Positions 13,001 to 26,158 of a stretch of 64,000 bases of DNA are shown here, one piece after another. Within the stretch, counting starts at the first letter, position 1, and each line of letters opens with the position of its first letter. A program made the position numbers and the translations under genes. Location: NCBI GenBank assembly GCA_910574455.1, contig CAJSYZ010000005.1:2356001-2420000 (forward strand), in the 5' to 3' direction. The notes below the pieces were generated by a model. The model searched no databases. It saw nothing but the letters and a program-made list of their open reading frames with translations, and had not been told where the DNA came from. The stretch comes from Trichaptum fuscoviolaceum. Taxonomy: Eukaryota; Basidiomycota; Agaricomycetes; Hymenochaetales; Trichaptaceae.

Positions 13001-13766
13001 ATGATCTCTGTTATCTTCATCAAAAGCCAGTGCCTGGTCAGCAGAAATTAGCACACACGGCCCTCAAAGCCGGACGCAGTTTTATATGATTGAAATAAGA
13101 GTCTGCATAAATTTGACCGGGCATAAGACAGATACGGAAGATGGTACGGGACGCCAAACGAGAGTCGCTTCGGTATGACAGACACAGCCTCTAGGACAAG
13201 CTGCCCAGATATCTATCTGCACAGCTGACTACCATAGACAGAGCGTAGTACTTACTATTCCGCATCAGTAACAAGGCATAGAATGACAACCCTAGCTGCT
13301 GCGCGGGAGGTATCGGGTAGCACTTTAGGTAGACCACAAGCCTGAGAAGCATCAATCTGAATCTATCGGCTAGAAGCCCATATGTTCTACAGACATTCAG
13401 TGAAGTAGTTGTCAGTGATAGTCCCCATATTCCTGATCGGAAAGCAACGTTGATCTGAAGTACGAGTCTTTTAGTCCAATGAAACTTTGTGAGAGTTCCA
13501 AAGTGAAGTTGATAAGTTTGCATTCCGGCTGAGTTAACAAAAGTAGTGGATTTCAGGAAGAAGAGTCGTCGACTGGTACGGTGGACACTGGAACGTACAA
13601 ATAAAACGATCGTAAAGCAAATGGATTACGCAACTTTGATACATTCACTGTTAGTCATCAGCTGTACAGTTTTAAAGCGTGGCTGAAGTCGGCCCTTGCC
13701 GAATAGAATGCCAAAATCGCGTCCTTAACATTGTTCACGACAACGACGACGAGCAACTAAAACACG
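10088..13766. other. Long gene-poor interval
   Basis: Nearly 3.7 kb between the divergently oriented transporter and RACK1 genes. The longest open frames are minus 10822-11142 (Lys/Glu/Arg-rich, 106 residues) and minus 13191-13523 (leucine-rich, 110 residues). Neither shows a recognised motif, and no splice-linked continuation was found, so I do not call them genes. I found no tRNA, terminal repeats or tandem arrays. The rightmost few hundred bases presumably contain the RACK1 promoter. Confidence 0.4.
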
Positions 13767-15016
13767 ATGGCGGACCAGCTACGATATGTCGGTTCTTTGG
13801 CAGGTCACAAGGGATGGGTGACCGCCATCGCAACGTCGTCGGAAAACCCAGACATGATCCTCACTGCCTCGCGCGACAAGACCATCATTGTCTGGCATCT
13901 TGCTCGCGAAGACTTCTCTTCTTATGGTGTACCCAAGAAAATCCTCCATGGCCACAACCACTTCGTATCTGATATCGTCATCTCCTCCGATGGTCAGTTC
14001 GCTCTCTCTTCAAGCTGGGATCACACTCTTCGATTATGGGACCTGAACACCGGCGCAACTACCCGTCGTTTCGTCGGTCACACCAGTGATGTCCTGTCCG
14101 TGAGCTTCTCTGCAGACAACAGGCAGATTGTCAGTGGATCTCGCGACCGCACAATCAAATTATGGAACACACTGGGAGAATGTAAATTTGACATTAAGGA
14201 TGACGGCCATACTGAGTGGTGCGTACATTCATTTATCGTTCAGTTAATTGCTTTATTGACCACAAGATGTAGGGTGTCATGCGTTCGCTTCAGCCCAAAT
14301 CCTGTCAACCCCGTGATAGTTTCTTGCGGTTGGGATAAGGTGGTTAAGGTCAGTTCTTACTGTAACCGAATTTATCTTCGAAGGCTTTTCTTCTTCTTCC
14401 GGAATGATGCTATATCTTAATATATTTGCTACTTCAGAGGGCTAAGCCCAATGAGACTATTTTTCCACCAAGATCTCTGACCATTATTCTCTCTTTTTTC
14501 ACTATGTTATCCTAATTCGCAACTCTGACTTTTCTTTCTGCAGGTATGGGAGTTAAGCAAATGCAAGCTCCGTACAAACCACTACGGCCACACTGGATAT
14601 ATCAACACTGTCGCCGTTTCTCCTGATGGTTCGCTTGCTGCATCGGGCGGCAAGGATGGTATCACCATGCTTTGGGACCTTAATGACGGCAAGCATCTGT
14701 ACAGCCTTGAAGCTGGCGACATTGTCAATGCTCTTGTCTTCTCACCTAACCGGTACTGGTTATGTGCTGCGACTTCGAGCTGCGTGAAAATCTTCGACCT
14801 CGAGAGCAAGTACGTTTTCTCCCAATATTGTAGTATTGAGATATTTTTACGATGTATATCTTTAGGTCGATTGTTGATGAGCTTAAACCCGAGGTTGACG
14901 CTGGCGCGAAGACTACCAACCCTGAATGTATTTCCCTCGCCTGGTCTGCTGATGGCCAGACTCTCTTTGCCGGGTTCACTGACGACCTCGTCCGTGTCTG
15001 GACTGTCAGCTCGTGA
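13767..15016 (+). CDS. CPC2: RACK1/Cpc2/Asc1 Gbeta-like WD40 ribosomal protein
   Basis: Four exons (13767-14218, 14273-14348, 14544-14809, 14866-15016) join in frame to a 314-residue protein, the normal length for RACK1. Seven WD repeats are visible, with WD or equivalent ends in order: [50 protein letters not shown] and [20 protein letters not shown] at the start and [20 protein letters not shown] are classic RACK1 signatures. The protein sits on the 40S head near the mRNA exit, links translation to signalling, and represses general amino-acid control (Cpc2/Asc1) in fungi. The start ATG is preceded by cacg and fits the family N-terminus ([17 protein letters not shown]). Intron 2 (14349-14543, 195 nt) is unusually long for this gene because it carries a snoRNA. 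Confidence 0.96.
14400..14483 (+). ncRNA. snR24: C/D-box snoRNA U24 (snR24) within RACK1 intron 2
   Basis: Within the second RACK1 intron lie a C-box-like ATGATGC (14404-14410), ATATTTGCTACTTCAGA, a C'-like ATGAGAC (14451-14457) and CCACCAAGATCTCTGA ending in a D box CTGA (14477-14480). The two guide blocks next to the D' and D boxes match what I know of yeast snR24 and vertebrate U24, which direct 2'-O-methylation of the large-subunit rRNA. Yeast snR24 also sits in the intron of the RACK1 orthologue ASC1, so the host-gene context agrees. Boundaries are approximate. The terminal stem was not confirmed. Confidence 0.85.
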
Positions 15017-15323
15017 TGACACAAAATATCATATGTATGGAAGGTGTACGGGATTAGTCTTACATTACTTTGCTGTGCAATCATATCTTCCTTTTGATAC
15101 TCGAAGTTCGTGTGGTTCGGGAGGTCTAAACTCTGTACCGGTTCAGTCAAGCATGCTGTGTACGAGGAATGTTTCCGGCTATCTATGGCCTATCCAGTTC
15201 AACGAACATGAACATGTCGCAAATCTCCCGAGCATGTGTATCAAATGAAGATCCACGATCATTCGATCAAACACGGAGGTGGTGATAAAGAAGAAAGCTC
15301 GTCATCGTCGGACCGACGATTCT

Positions 15324-17994
15324 TCAAGATTTTGTAGCAGCTTGTGTCCAAGCCCATACTCGGCCCGGAACACCCAGGGCTCCGCCTCTTCTTACCATTT
15401 CTTCCAGCTGCTCGATCTGTTGTGCGCCATACGGAAAGGGTAAAGCCATGGGCATAGCTCCGGCGAGTCCCGCTCCACTCACATCTACGCGCACGGAAAC
15501 ACCCCGCCGTCGCGAGGGGTCGTGAGCGATCGTTATCTGCGCCTGTGGCGGCAGAATGGAAGAGGGTAAAGTCGAATTCATCCCGAAGCCCATTGACGGC
15601 ATGCCTAGCGCTGTTGTATTTGCTGCTGTGTTACTTCCGCCGGGGATGGGAAGTGCGATGTTCATTACGATGCTCGGGGCCGTCGGTGGTGAAGAATTTG
15701 TTGTGAACCCCGGTACTTCGCCCAGTGACCCCATGCTTCCGATACCCGGAATAGCCATATCCAACCCATCCAGCCCATTCACATCTCCGTCAAAATTTGT
15801 GAGATTATTTGACACAGGTTGATGGTATGCCAGGTAGACATTTACGGGAATACTTTGAGGCGTGAACGAGCCTGCCGTGGACTGTGAGGAACAACTCTAC
15901 GGTGTGACTTAAGTCATATTACTTGCCACTCAATAAGGCTTCCAGTTCTTCCTTAGTGGCGCTATCGCCAAAATCCTCGACCACATTTGATGTGTCCTCT
16001 CTGGTCCAGCTTACAGTCTTCAGTGCTTCATTGATCCAACATTGATCACGAACAATCTATCGACGAGGGATATTAATATGAAATATTAAACAAAAGGCGA
16101 AAATACCTGGCAAGCATAACTCACCTCAAGTACTCCCCATGCTTCCTGGAGGGAGCGTACTGGCACCTTGCCCAAGAGGAACCCAGCCTCATTCGGGGAA
16201 GAGAGTCTTAATCTAAGAGGTGGATGCATCGATGAAGGTGATTTCTGAAAATCATTTGGTCATGAATTACTTCTTTGATAGAATGTTGAAGTGCATGCCA
16301 TACATAAGTTGTGATATAATGTTCAGCAGATGACTGTAATGGATCAAGCTGTCATAATTCGTTGGATCGTCGGGATCGTTTTGCAAATACTATTTGAAGA
16401 CTTACTAGAAGCCCAGCCCAGTTACCAGGAAAGGGGGGCATCTGTATGTCTCCTCCCAACCCACCAAGGGGATCCAGCACTTGTTGTATCTCCCGCATCC
16501 GAGTATGTGTGACCACAACGCCTTGAGATCGACCGCCGTCGGTAAAGTCCAACACCCAATCGTCTTTCCCAGCACCATTCGCGTTTTCCGAAACAATGTG
16601 CATTGGGATAGGAAGAGTATGGTCGAATGCAGCAAGCATTCCTGTGTTTTGTAGGCGAAACTTCGGTCGCCCAAGATGGGGTATTTGTTCTGAGACATTA
16701 TAATTTGCTGACAAAGTTGAACTTGGTTCAAGGATAAGGGAAGCAATGGTAACACCAGTATCTTTCGCCTCAGGACGTGATAAGTAGCTTTGCAGTACAC
16801 TCGTCGGAATGTCTACTTTCCAAGGAGATTGAGGTGGTTCTCCGGCAGACGTTTTAGCGCTACGTGACAAAAAAAGGTAGGCGGACGGTGAGGCATATAC
16901 AACGAAGGACATAGTGGGGGCAACAAGGTATGGAACGGCGAGCGCATGCGCACGAGTTAGAAAGATGTCAAAATCCGCAGCTGGTTTCTGAAGAGAGCTG
17001 GGAGAAAACGATCATTGATACGTAGTCGATAAGTTTCTGGACTTGAAACCACTTACTTGGCTACAGATTCGGATTCAACCTTTGCGACTTGCTCTGCGAT
17101 ACTTGACATCATGCCAATATCATTAAACCACCGAATTCCTAGATCCCCTTCTTGGACCGCAAGGGAGTCCAATTTCATAAGATATGAAAGTTGTGCTAGG
17201 ATATCTCTCGCAAAGTATGCAGCACGCATGCTATTTTCAACATCGTTGCCCTGTACTTCTTGCAGGTATCTATTCCACGTCCGCGAGATATGCTCGTCCA
17301 ACGATGCTGATCTTTCGGCAAGAGTATTACCTGACGAAGTCCCCGAAGGTAGTGCATGGGAGGTCTTCACGCCGACTACAGATATTTGTGAATCAGATAG
17401 CGTCGGTGTGTTCTTTTGGACCGCGAGGTCTATTTCAAGAACAAGGACCTTTCCGCCCAGCATGATTGTTATACGTCCCTTCTTCTCCTCGTCTTTATAA
17501 ATCTCCATGCCCATTGACCTACCCCATTGTTCTATTCGAGAGATGCACCAGTCTGCGATCAGACTTCTATCTAGCGGAATAGGCTCGCCATATGTAGTCC
17601 CTTTTCGCTTCTTCAGGATGTCAATTCGTTTGACCGTTTCTTGCTCCGACTGCGACCCGTATTATGTTAGAACGAGGGCTCTCAATATAGAGCAGTCACT
17701 GGGCTTACTGACGACGTGAAGGCCGTGTATTAACGCGGAGGTCTGACGGAGGTTCGAAACAAGCTTTAGGTCGGTGACAGAAAGGTTGCTATAGATTTGG
17801 ATGGCATTGTTCAAGACCGATGAAGTCTCTACGAGATCACGAAGGAGTGCGACAGGTGCATCAGAAGGCACAGGGGTAAAAGGGTGCAAGTGATGGGCCT
17901 GTGGTGTTGCTGGGAGCGTACCATGGCCGGTAAATTTCTGGATGCAAGAGAGCCAAGTTTCATCCTCGCTTGTTTTTGTTGATGGCTCGGTCAT
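15324..17994 (-). CDS. MED1: Mediator complex subunit 1 (fungal Med1-like)
   Basis: The ATG at 17994 begins MTEPSTKTSEDETWLSCIQK. The next exons give LIADWCISRIEQWGRSMGME followed by GRITIMLGGKVLVLEIDLAV, the helical N-terminal region and hydrophobic strand pattern typical of the Med1 family, a bridge between the Mediator middle module and transcription factors. The central exons (about 16350-16912) carry LVAPTM-like hydrophobic text and a FRLQNTGMLAAFDHTLPIP segment. The C-terminal exon is Gly/Pro/Met-rich (IPGIGSMGSLGEVPGF) and ends with TGA at 15324. Fungal Med1 is poorly conserved, so the name rests on overall layout and the GKVLVLEIDL block. Some intron junctions, notably the first near 17710, could not be placed confidently. 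Confidence 0.68.
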
Positions 17995-20932
17995 CGCGCA
18001 GGCTCAGAGAGTCAAAAGTTGAATAGACAAAAGTAGTTGATCAGCATTAGACAGATGTGTTCCTTGGGTCCATTTCGTTGGACAATTTATGATGAACACT
18101 GTAAAGGAGAATGCAGACACTTCAAGTTATAGCACTTGAGAACGAAGTGAAGGCGATCGATTACGTCATCCCTCACTCAGGCTGGCAGTTCAACTGCAAA
18201 CTTGAAGTTCTGAGTGGCGGCCCACTGTGACCTTCCTTACTACTATGTAAGCCAGCTCCTCAGCTTCCAGCAAAATTTACTTTACAAGTCTTGTTGTATG
18301 GTGTCCATATTGAAAGCAGGCCAAAGGCACGGGGAAACTATCTAGTTGGCACCCTCCTATGCGAATCTACCTTAGCAAAAACACCACCAACTTCCGTCCT
18401 GAGAGGAACAGCCATTGACGAGAAAGTGCTGTTTGTGTCCTATGCAAGGCTACCACATAACACATCGAGATGTGAGCTCAACCCATCTACGTATTTCTCG
18501 CTGGATAACGAAGCAAGGTGCTCATGAGGTCCTTACGCCCAGTATTTCTATCTTAGGTGTAATTGCTCTCGCACCCACGTAAGACAGACATCTTCACGGA
18601 CTCCCATGCTTTCGAGCTCTCCGCGAAGGACACAGGGATCTGCTGGGAAGTATACACGTCACCTCTTTCACTCCCGTGACTGATGTTGTATGGATGGTAT
18701 GTAGGTTGCAAGATCATTGCATTATCCGCATGCTTATAGTAGAACGAGGAGGCATCGCTATTACTACTAATCCAACAATGTACCATATCTTGGCATTGAT
18801 GGTTATTTGCACATGGTATCGTGGTAGGCAGATCTCGGCACCGGAGTTGCGTTTACGACAACAGTACTTCTTCTGGCTGAGTGCCTTTGAGTGGCCGAAC
18901 ATAAGTTTCATAGCTCATATCCCTCAAGGCACGCGAATCGAGGAACTCGTATAACGCACTTCGAGTATCTATGGCTATCGTGCGGGCCCGTCTCTATTTC
19001 GAAACCTGTTTCTCAAGAAAGAACTGCTTCATGTGTACATCTCACTTTCTGGGCGGTTCCGATGGCTCTCCGTCATTTACAGCTACTTGTCTGGCATCAA
19101 GATCGAATTGTCTGCTATATCGGCATAACAACTCTTCTGTGTTCTGACAGTTCAGTTCCTATCTTCCCGGATTGTATATGCCGGGAGCAATGCTAGTTAA
19201 ACAGCGCCTTTTACGCCTTTCTTCTCGTCCTTGGCTTGGGCGTCTCTTATGCACATTGGCTTACGCATTTCACGAGTGGTTGACCTGATTGTTTTCACCA
19301 TGCCAGTCGCATCGCGTATGACCGGATGCTGATGGCGCCCGAAGAAAGCCACCGGATCGTTGGTGATCAAGCTATATGATTGTCGAGGAACGCCGACAAT
19401 ATTTCGTCTCAGGGATGGTAAGTGGTGGATCATGGCAAATGATATCGAATGCAGGGCTGACATGTCAATGATGCCAGGTCGGTCTACAACGTCACGCAAG
19501 CATTGCGATTGTTGACGACTGAAGCGAGAATGTCAAAGAGGCATCCCGCGATGCGCGGTCTTGCTAATGCGACCAGGTCCGGTCGAGGATTGATACAGTA
19601 TCTTGTGGCTTGCAACAAAGGCCCTCGATTCTCCTTCCGGGGAAGACGATGTACAGAAACCACTCCATTCCTTGTTCCTTACTCTCATGCGAGCGGCTTC
19701 AAGTCTCCCGAGGTTCGCTTTCGGTCACATATGCACAATGAACTCCCTTGCTAATGCGCGGCGATCGTACACACATTTGCCGTGCCCGAATGTCGAAACA
19801 TGCATCGTATGCTAGTATTCTAAACGATCTCGGCTCTAGTATGCCAGTGTGGCAAGGTGATTACGTTCACTCTTGAAAGAACCCTAGGCCGAATAAAAAT
19901 TGCAGTTGTCACCCTCTCCTTTGCAGTCTTTTGAAGTCCTAAACCAATTGCGATCATGTAAGGTTGCGTTGATATTTATCTGACACCCGATAGAATGGCT
20001 CGAGTCAAGCACCCTTCATGTTCAGCATTTCGTGGACTTGCTATTGTAATGAACGTTACTGTCCGTCCTCTTATGTTACTCTCATCTCATTACCGTTCCT
20101 TTTGTCGTTACGAACTGCAGGCAGAACTCATAAAAACTGAACATTTTTGAACCATATGCTCGATTGATAAAACGGGGGTGTGGATATGTAAGATATCGAT
20201 ACGATAACGAATACGCCGAGTCAGTCAGTTCTACTATGAAACACAGAAACAAAAACACACTGTGCCTACTCATACACAGGCAGAAAAAAGGCGATGAGAG
20301 CGGGATTGGGTCGGGGTAAGAGATTGGAGAGAGAGAGGGAGAGAGGTCGATCGATAATAGAGTATAGAGGAGTTCTTGAGGAAATGCTATACGCGGACGG
20401 TTGACTGGCGCGCAATAAAACCACTCGAGCGGAGAGGAATCCGGAGTTCTGCAGCGAGTGGGATGGAGGGTCGGAGAGAGGAGAAGGGGCAAAGAGAGAT
20501 TAAAGGGGCCGTACTGAAGATGATTGATTGGGTTTAAATGCACAAGAATAGTGAAACATTTGATTGGTGTTGAGTGAAGTTAATATTGAAGTAAAAGAAA
20601 AGAAGAAACAATGCACAAAAAGGTGATATAAGGAAAAGAGAAAAGACTAAACCACGAGTCCTAAAGGTTATAGGGAGCGTTGATGCCTCCTGCCTGCGCA
20701 GTGAGGGTAGGAGTGAAGAAGAAAACAGAAGAAAATGAAATGAAAAAAAAAATATGGGTTTTGCTTGCAGATCGCCAAGGATTGGCGAAGACGACACAAA
20801 TTACTTTCTCCTACTTCTTTACCCCGAGCCGGCGGTCCTTCCGATAATTTATTTTGACTGCCGTCCTTCAACACTTCTTTTCACTGCACACTTCACAAAT
20901 ATACACCGTTTCGTTCAACGTACATTCGTACC
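17995..20932. other. Gene-poor interval between MED1 and the kinase 3' end
   Basis: About 2.9 kb. Short open frames occur on both strands, but all are interrupted and none shows a recognisable domain. The part 20200-20750 is a purine/pyrimidine-skewed stretch (for example gagagagagaggg near 20327-20343) just beyond the kinase stop codon and probably includes its 3' UTR. No RNA gene or transposon ends were seen. Confidence 0.4.
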
Positions 20933-23900
20933 TCACCGACGGAGCGCGGAAAGCATCTTCGCGAGCGCGTTGATCTGGCCCTTCTGCACCTTCCTCGGCG
21001 CGCCGTCACGTTCACCATCGTCGGCATCGTCGCCCGCACCTTCACGGCTGTTCCGTCCTTCGCTGTGTAAGTCAGAGGAACTGCGTCCGGCGTCGAAGCG
21101 CTGGGAAAGCGGAGACTTGGCAGCAGCGCTTGGACGCTCGTTAATCGTCGGAAGGTCCTTCGGTTTGCGCACGCGCTGCTTGCGAGGTGCATGATGAACG
21201 TCCATCACAGGATCCTGGCGCGGATATTCATCGAGACAGTACGGCACGCCAGTCATGACTGAAAGAGAATAAGGTTAGGTTTATGTGGATGAAATTTGTA
21301 TTGGATAGAACGTACTCTTCACGTTCGGCGGTGGGATCCGCGCATCCGAGTTCCTAGACGATGCCACGGAGGGCGGCGGGCCAGGTTTGCCGTTGCTCGA
21401 GCTATGGTTCCGCCAGCTCCCAGCCGCGCTCCCTGCCGACACACTCGTCGCCACCGTCGACACGCTCCGTATGCTGCCGTTGCTGAACCGCGTGAACGCG
21501 CTCGACGCACTGCTCCCAGTGGCCGTCGAGTTGCGCCAGTTGTTCGAGTAGCTCGAGTTAGAGACCGACGACGCGCTCGAAGCGACGGGTGCTCCCCGTA
21601 CGGCGACGGCTGCACCGCCAGTGCGCGTGCTGTTTGGTGACGTGTTCCGCTCGGGTTGCGGCCAGCGCTCGCGCTCGCCATGGGAGGGACCCCAAGTTGA
21701 TGGTGCCGGGTTCGCGCCAGGCGGACGACGCCCACGAGCCCAAACGTCGTTCGGTGTTGGTGGCGTCGAGAGTTGAGACGGAAGAGGAGGAATCGAGCCT
21801 GTCGGCGGGGGTTGCATCACTAGTGTCTGAGGAGCAAGCGAAGATGGCGCAGTAGTGGGAGAGGATTTCATAGTAGTCGATGAATCTAATCCCATGAGCA
21901 CGTTGGCCACACTTCTCGCCGTAGCAGACGCCGATCCATCTTGCTGACCAGGTCTCTGCTGTTGTTGAGATTGTTCCTCGACAGCATTCGCCTTGTCACT
22001 CTTCGCCACGGATCCCAGGCTCGCCTCACTGTTCTTCCTACTAATGTCCAGCACGTTCTGCATGGCCGGGATAGGCGGCCGACTCGATGAGCTGCTATTG
22101 CTATTCACACTTGAACTACTCTTCCCGAAGCTCAACTTCCATTTGGACGTCTTCTTCGCAATCGTCGGCGCCGACGCCGCGGTCGTCGCACTCGACATCG
22201 AGGACGCAGACACGATCGAGGACGCATATGCAGCCGCCTCTGACGTCGCGGTTGAGGTCCCAGACGGCGCTGTCGACCTGGATGTCGACGTCGAGACCGC
22301 ACTGACGCTCGCCGCAGAGGACGACGACGCGGGGAACGCCACGGGGTACAGCGCACCCGGCGTGGGTCCACCCGCTGCAGCGTTGGGCACGCGTGCCGGC
22401 GAGGCGTCCCGCACAGCGGCGCCAGCACCCGGAATAGCACGCATGTGAACGGCGCCCGAGCCATGAGAAGAAGGTCCCACGCCGTATCCGTATCCGTGTC
22501 CATACGCCGTGTGGGTGTAGTTATGCTGGTGGGGATGGGGATGAGAGTTTTGCTGCGGGTGCGGCCCGAGGGCGTTGACGACCGAGTTCGAGCGCGAACC
22601 CCGCGCGGACGACGTCGATGCCGCAAGCGTGAGCGCGTTGCCGGCGCACAGCGCGAGGGGAAGCGGGATCGGCGCAATGGGCGTCCGGCGCTGCTGAGCA
22701 GTCTGACTATGACTATTACTGCGACTCGTTCGACTGAGCTCACGCGCAAGCGCCTCGCTCGCACTCGCAAGCGTGTCCAGCGGGTCATACTGCTGCTGCT
22801 GCTGGCCGAGCAGAGGTGAAAGCGGCGCTGACGGCGGAAGCAAGTTGGGCGAGAGTGGGGAAACGGGGAGGGGTGACTGCACGGCTTGAGTCTGCTGGGC
22901 AGCGACAGCGTTCGCAAGACGCTCGAGCTGCGCCTGCAGGTCAGCCTGTTTCTCTTGTAACCGAGCGATCTCTTCCTGTTGTTGCTGGATGAGTTGACCC
23001 TTGCCTTTCCGTGCACCGCGTTTGCGCCGGCGCACCATCGACTGCGAGCGCGAGTTCGAGGGGTCGTCCTGCTCCTGATCCTGGTCGTTCTCGTTCTCAA
23101 TCTCCGCTTCCGGATCCTGGTCCTGTTCATGAATAGTATATTCGTTGCCCATAATCAAAGTCGACGGAGGCTCCACGACATGCGACAGTCCTAGTGTCCC
23201 ACTCGACACGTCACCCTCCGCCTCCTCATCGAACACCGTCGGTAGCTCCTGCACCAAAGGCTCCCTACTTCCACTCGGGTTCCGCGAAATCCCACTGACA
23301 CCAGGGCCCAAAAGACTGAGCGTACGGCCCCGAAGCAAAGGCGTCGTAGCCCTCGAACCTGCAGCGCTAACGTTCCCGGACACAAGACCTGGTATCGAGA
23401 ACGACGCTTGCCGTGAAGATGGACGGCGACTTTGTGGGACCGAGGACAGCGGGAAACCAATACTCGCGTTTGATAATCCACGCCTGTGCCGCCACGCAGG
23501 TGAACTCGGACCAGACGCACCGTTCGCCGCCGCCTGCTCCTGCTGTGCGAACGCCTGCGCCAACGACTGCGTGAGTAACGAATTGGTCGCCGCGGTCGTC
23601 GTAGCATTCGAGATAGCTGAGATCGGGGATATCGGAGACGTTGCCGCGTTCTCCTCCTCCTGCTGCGCAAGCACCTTCTCGACCTCCTTCATGACCGGCG
23701 GGACGCCCACTGGACCCTCGCGCGCAAGTAACTTCGGGAGGTCACGGACCCAGCGACCGAGCTCGCGCGCAGAAACACGTTTGCCATAGTGATCCAAGGG
23801 GTCGTCCTCCGAGAGAATGCAGAAGACGCGCTGAGTGAGGAACTGCGCGACCGCGGGTGTCATGCCTGCAAAGCGTTGAAGGAAGAATGCTTCGGGCTGT

Positions 23901-26158
23901 TGACGGTAGGCCTTGAAGGAGGGACAAACACCTTCAGCTGCGTCAGACCATGGGTTGATGTGGTAGAGCCTGCGGAATTGATATCTGTCAGGATATCTTG
24001 CACACGTAGATAAGAATAATAAAGCGCACATATTGACCAGGACAATGCCCAAACTCCACACATCCGCAACACGCGGGGCGTACGTCGGCGCGCAGTTGTT
24101 GCGACACTCGAAGCTCATGTACGGCGCGCTCCCACAATCCATATCGCCAGACTCCGAATCCCGGGTGCTCAGCCCAAAGTCCGTCAACTTCACGATCACC
24201 TTACGCTCGCGCGAGAAGTCCTCGTCCAATGGCGAGTTGCCGTTCTCCTCTTCAAGGTCTGAGCGCATGGACGTGACCCAGCCGTCAGTGACGATGAAAT
24301 TCTCCGGCTTGATATCGCGGTGGAAGACACCGACATCATGACAAACGGCGACGGCCTCGCACATCTGTGGCAGATATTGTCAATGAGGTGAGATGCTCAA
24401 CCCAGATATAACAACGGAAACCATACCTGCGCAAACATGCTCGCTATCAACTTTAACCGTGTCTTGCTCAGCAGCTGCCGCTCATTCAACGTCGCGAGGA
24501 GGCTTGGAGTGGGAGGCGTGCACGTGGTACTCATTGACATGACGCTCGCAACATCCGTCCTCGACTGGTTCGCAGTCTAAGGTGGTTTCCATCGTGATTT
24601 AGCAGGTCCCGTGAGAATAGATGGCAAAGAACATACGTTAGGCTCATAGTGATCTCGTGCTTGCTCGAGGAAATAGAAAAGATCTTCGCCGGGAACGTAT
24701 TCGAGTACGAGGAGAAGGAAGGCACGCGTCTCAAGTGTGCGATGAAGAGTGACAATGTTTGGATGCGCGGGAAGGGACTGGTGGATATTGGCCTGTTGAT
24801 TAGAGTTGTACATAATGTGGTTAGGACACAACAACGTAGAGCGCAATCGAAAGTCAGACGCTTACCTCCACCATCTGTGCCCTCAACGCCTCCTCGTCCA
24901 TGCCAGCCTTGCTCAAGCATTTCACCGCGTACTCACGTCCGTACATACGCTTCTCCCGCCGCCGCCTTGGTCGTTCACATATCGAACCTACACCATCCAC
25001 ACCCACTCGCCAGTTCGCAAAACCATCCTCATCGCTGTCGGGATCGCTACCATCCTGATCCTCTTCGTCCAGATCCTCATCCCAATAATCACCCGTATAC
25101 TCAAAGCATCCTTCATCGCTACCCCTCGACCGCTCCTTCCCACGCACACCTCCCTGCGCCGGCCGACTCAGCACCTCACGTACGAGGTACACCACGGCGT
25201 AGCTACCAGAGCCGAGTTTCCGCACGACTTCGAACTCCTTTGAAGGTTCCTCCAGACCAGCGATGTGGATCTCCTCCTTCTTGCTGAGACCCAGCATTTG
25301 ATCGAGGTCGCGCTGCCAGTCAGCCGTGGGTGATTCATACCCAGACGCTTGCGGTGACGTGTCGACCCGGCGGATGACATCGCCTTGGAGAAAGAGACCC
25401 TCGCCGACAAGGTCGCCTGGCGCGAGGACGTCTTCGTGCGCGGTCGATGAGGTGCGTGATCGGACACTCCGTGGTGATGTGGGTGGACTACTGTCCGCTG
25501 ACGATCCAGTCGAACCTGAAGTCGAACCTGAGAGCGGATTGGAGACAGAAGACGAGTATTGGCGCTGTGTCGGAACAGGTGGGGGCGGTCGCGTGGGAGG
25601 CTGAGACGAGCGAACGCGGTAATCAAACTCGTCCTTGTACATGCTTGCGTTTGACGTGGGCGGCGAACCGATGTTGATGACAGCTGACCGATGCGGAACT
25701 TGTGCGTTCGCTGATGCAGGAAAGACCAGCCTGGAGGGCGGGAAAGTCGGGGAGGGCAAGCCTGAGGACAAGGGTGATAATAATGGGGAGGGCAGGTAAG
25801 AGTCAGGATGGGACGTATGAAGCGGGGAGGACGAGTAGGAGTCGGTATGGGAAGAAGACGGCATCGTCGTCAGATGCAAGGCAGACGGATGGGAGAGAAG
25901 AGGAGATGCAGACGGAGAAGAGGAAGAGGAGGAGGAAGAAACCACAGACGCTAGAGCACGGGTGGCCGGTGTGGAAGTCGAGGAGGCAGTGGCAGGTCTA
26001 CTTCTGGAGGGCGAATAGACGTGCGCATTGCTGGGCGTGGGCGGGGCGCTCTGATTGAGTTGCTGATAACTGTGGGCGATAGGCTGATGTTGAAGCTGCT
26101 GGTGACTGCTGGATGATGCGAGCGGAGGAGCGTGGTGGCGACGGGACGTCGTGAACAT
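20933..26158 (-). CDS. Ran1/Vhs1/Sks1-family serine/threonine kinase, 1637 residues
   Basis: Six exons (24866-26158, 24637-24792, 24427-24576, 24030-24364, 21316-23969, 20933-21258) join without a frame break. A Ser/Pro-rich N-terminal region of about 310 residues precedes the kinase domain. The domain shows glycine loop KLGSGSYAVVYLV (about 315), ATP lysine in REYAVKCLSKAG (about 413), hinge LVLEYVPGEDLFYFL, catalytic loop HRDIKPENFIV, DFG in LTDFGLSTRD, and the activation-segment end GSAPYMSFECRNN. That last motif replaces APE and is characteristic of the fungal Ran1/Vhs1/Sks1 group, kinases acting in nutrient response and the growth-versus-meiosis choice. A roughly 75-residue acidic and basic insert separates the glycine loop from the ATP lysine. 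After the C-lobe comes a very long Ser/Ala/Gln/Pro low-complexity tail. All catalytic residues are present. Confidence 0.9.

Noticed and set aside
13191..13523. Minus-strand leucine-rich 110-codon frame
   Set aside because: Could suggest a membrane protein, but no continuation or family motif was found.
15556..15822. Plus-strand frame opposite the MED1 C-terminus
   Set aside because: Mirrors the Gly/Pro-rich minus-strand exon, with no independent support.
19197..19754. Open frames on both strands between MED1 and the kinase
   Set aside because: Each is interrupted shortly outside, and none joins by plausible introns.
22132..23130. Long arginine-rich open frame inside the kinase gene
   Set aside because: A shadow frame of the low-complexity kinase tail. 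The kinase frame is continuous and spliced correctly.
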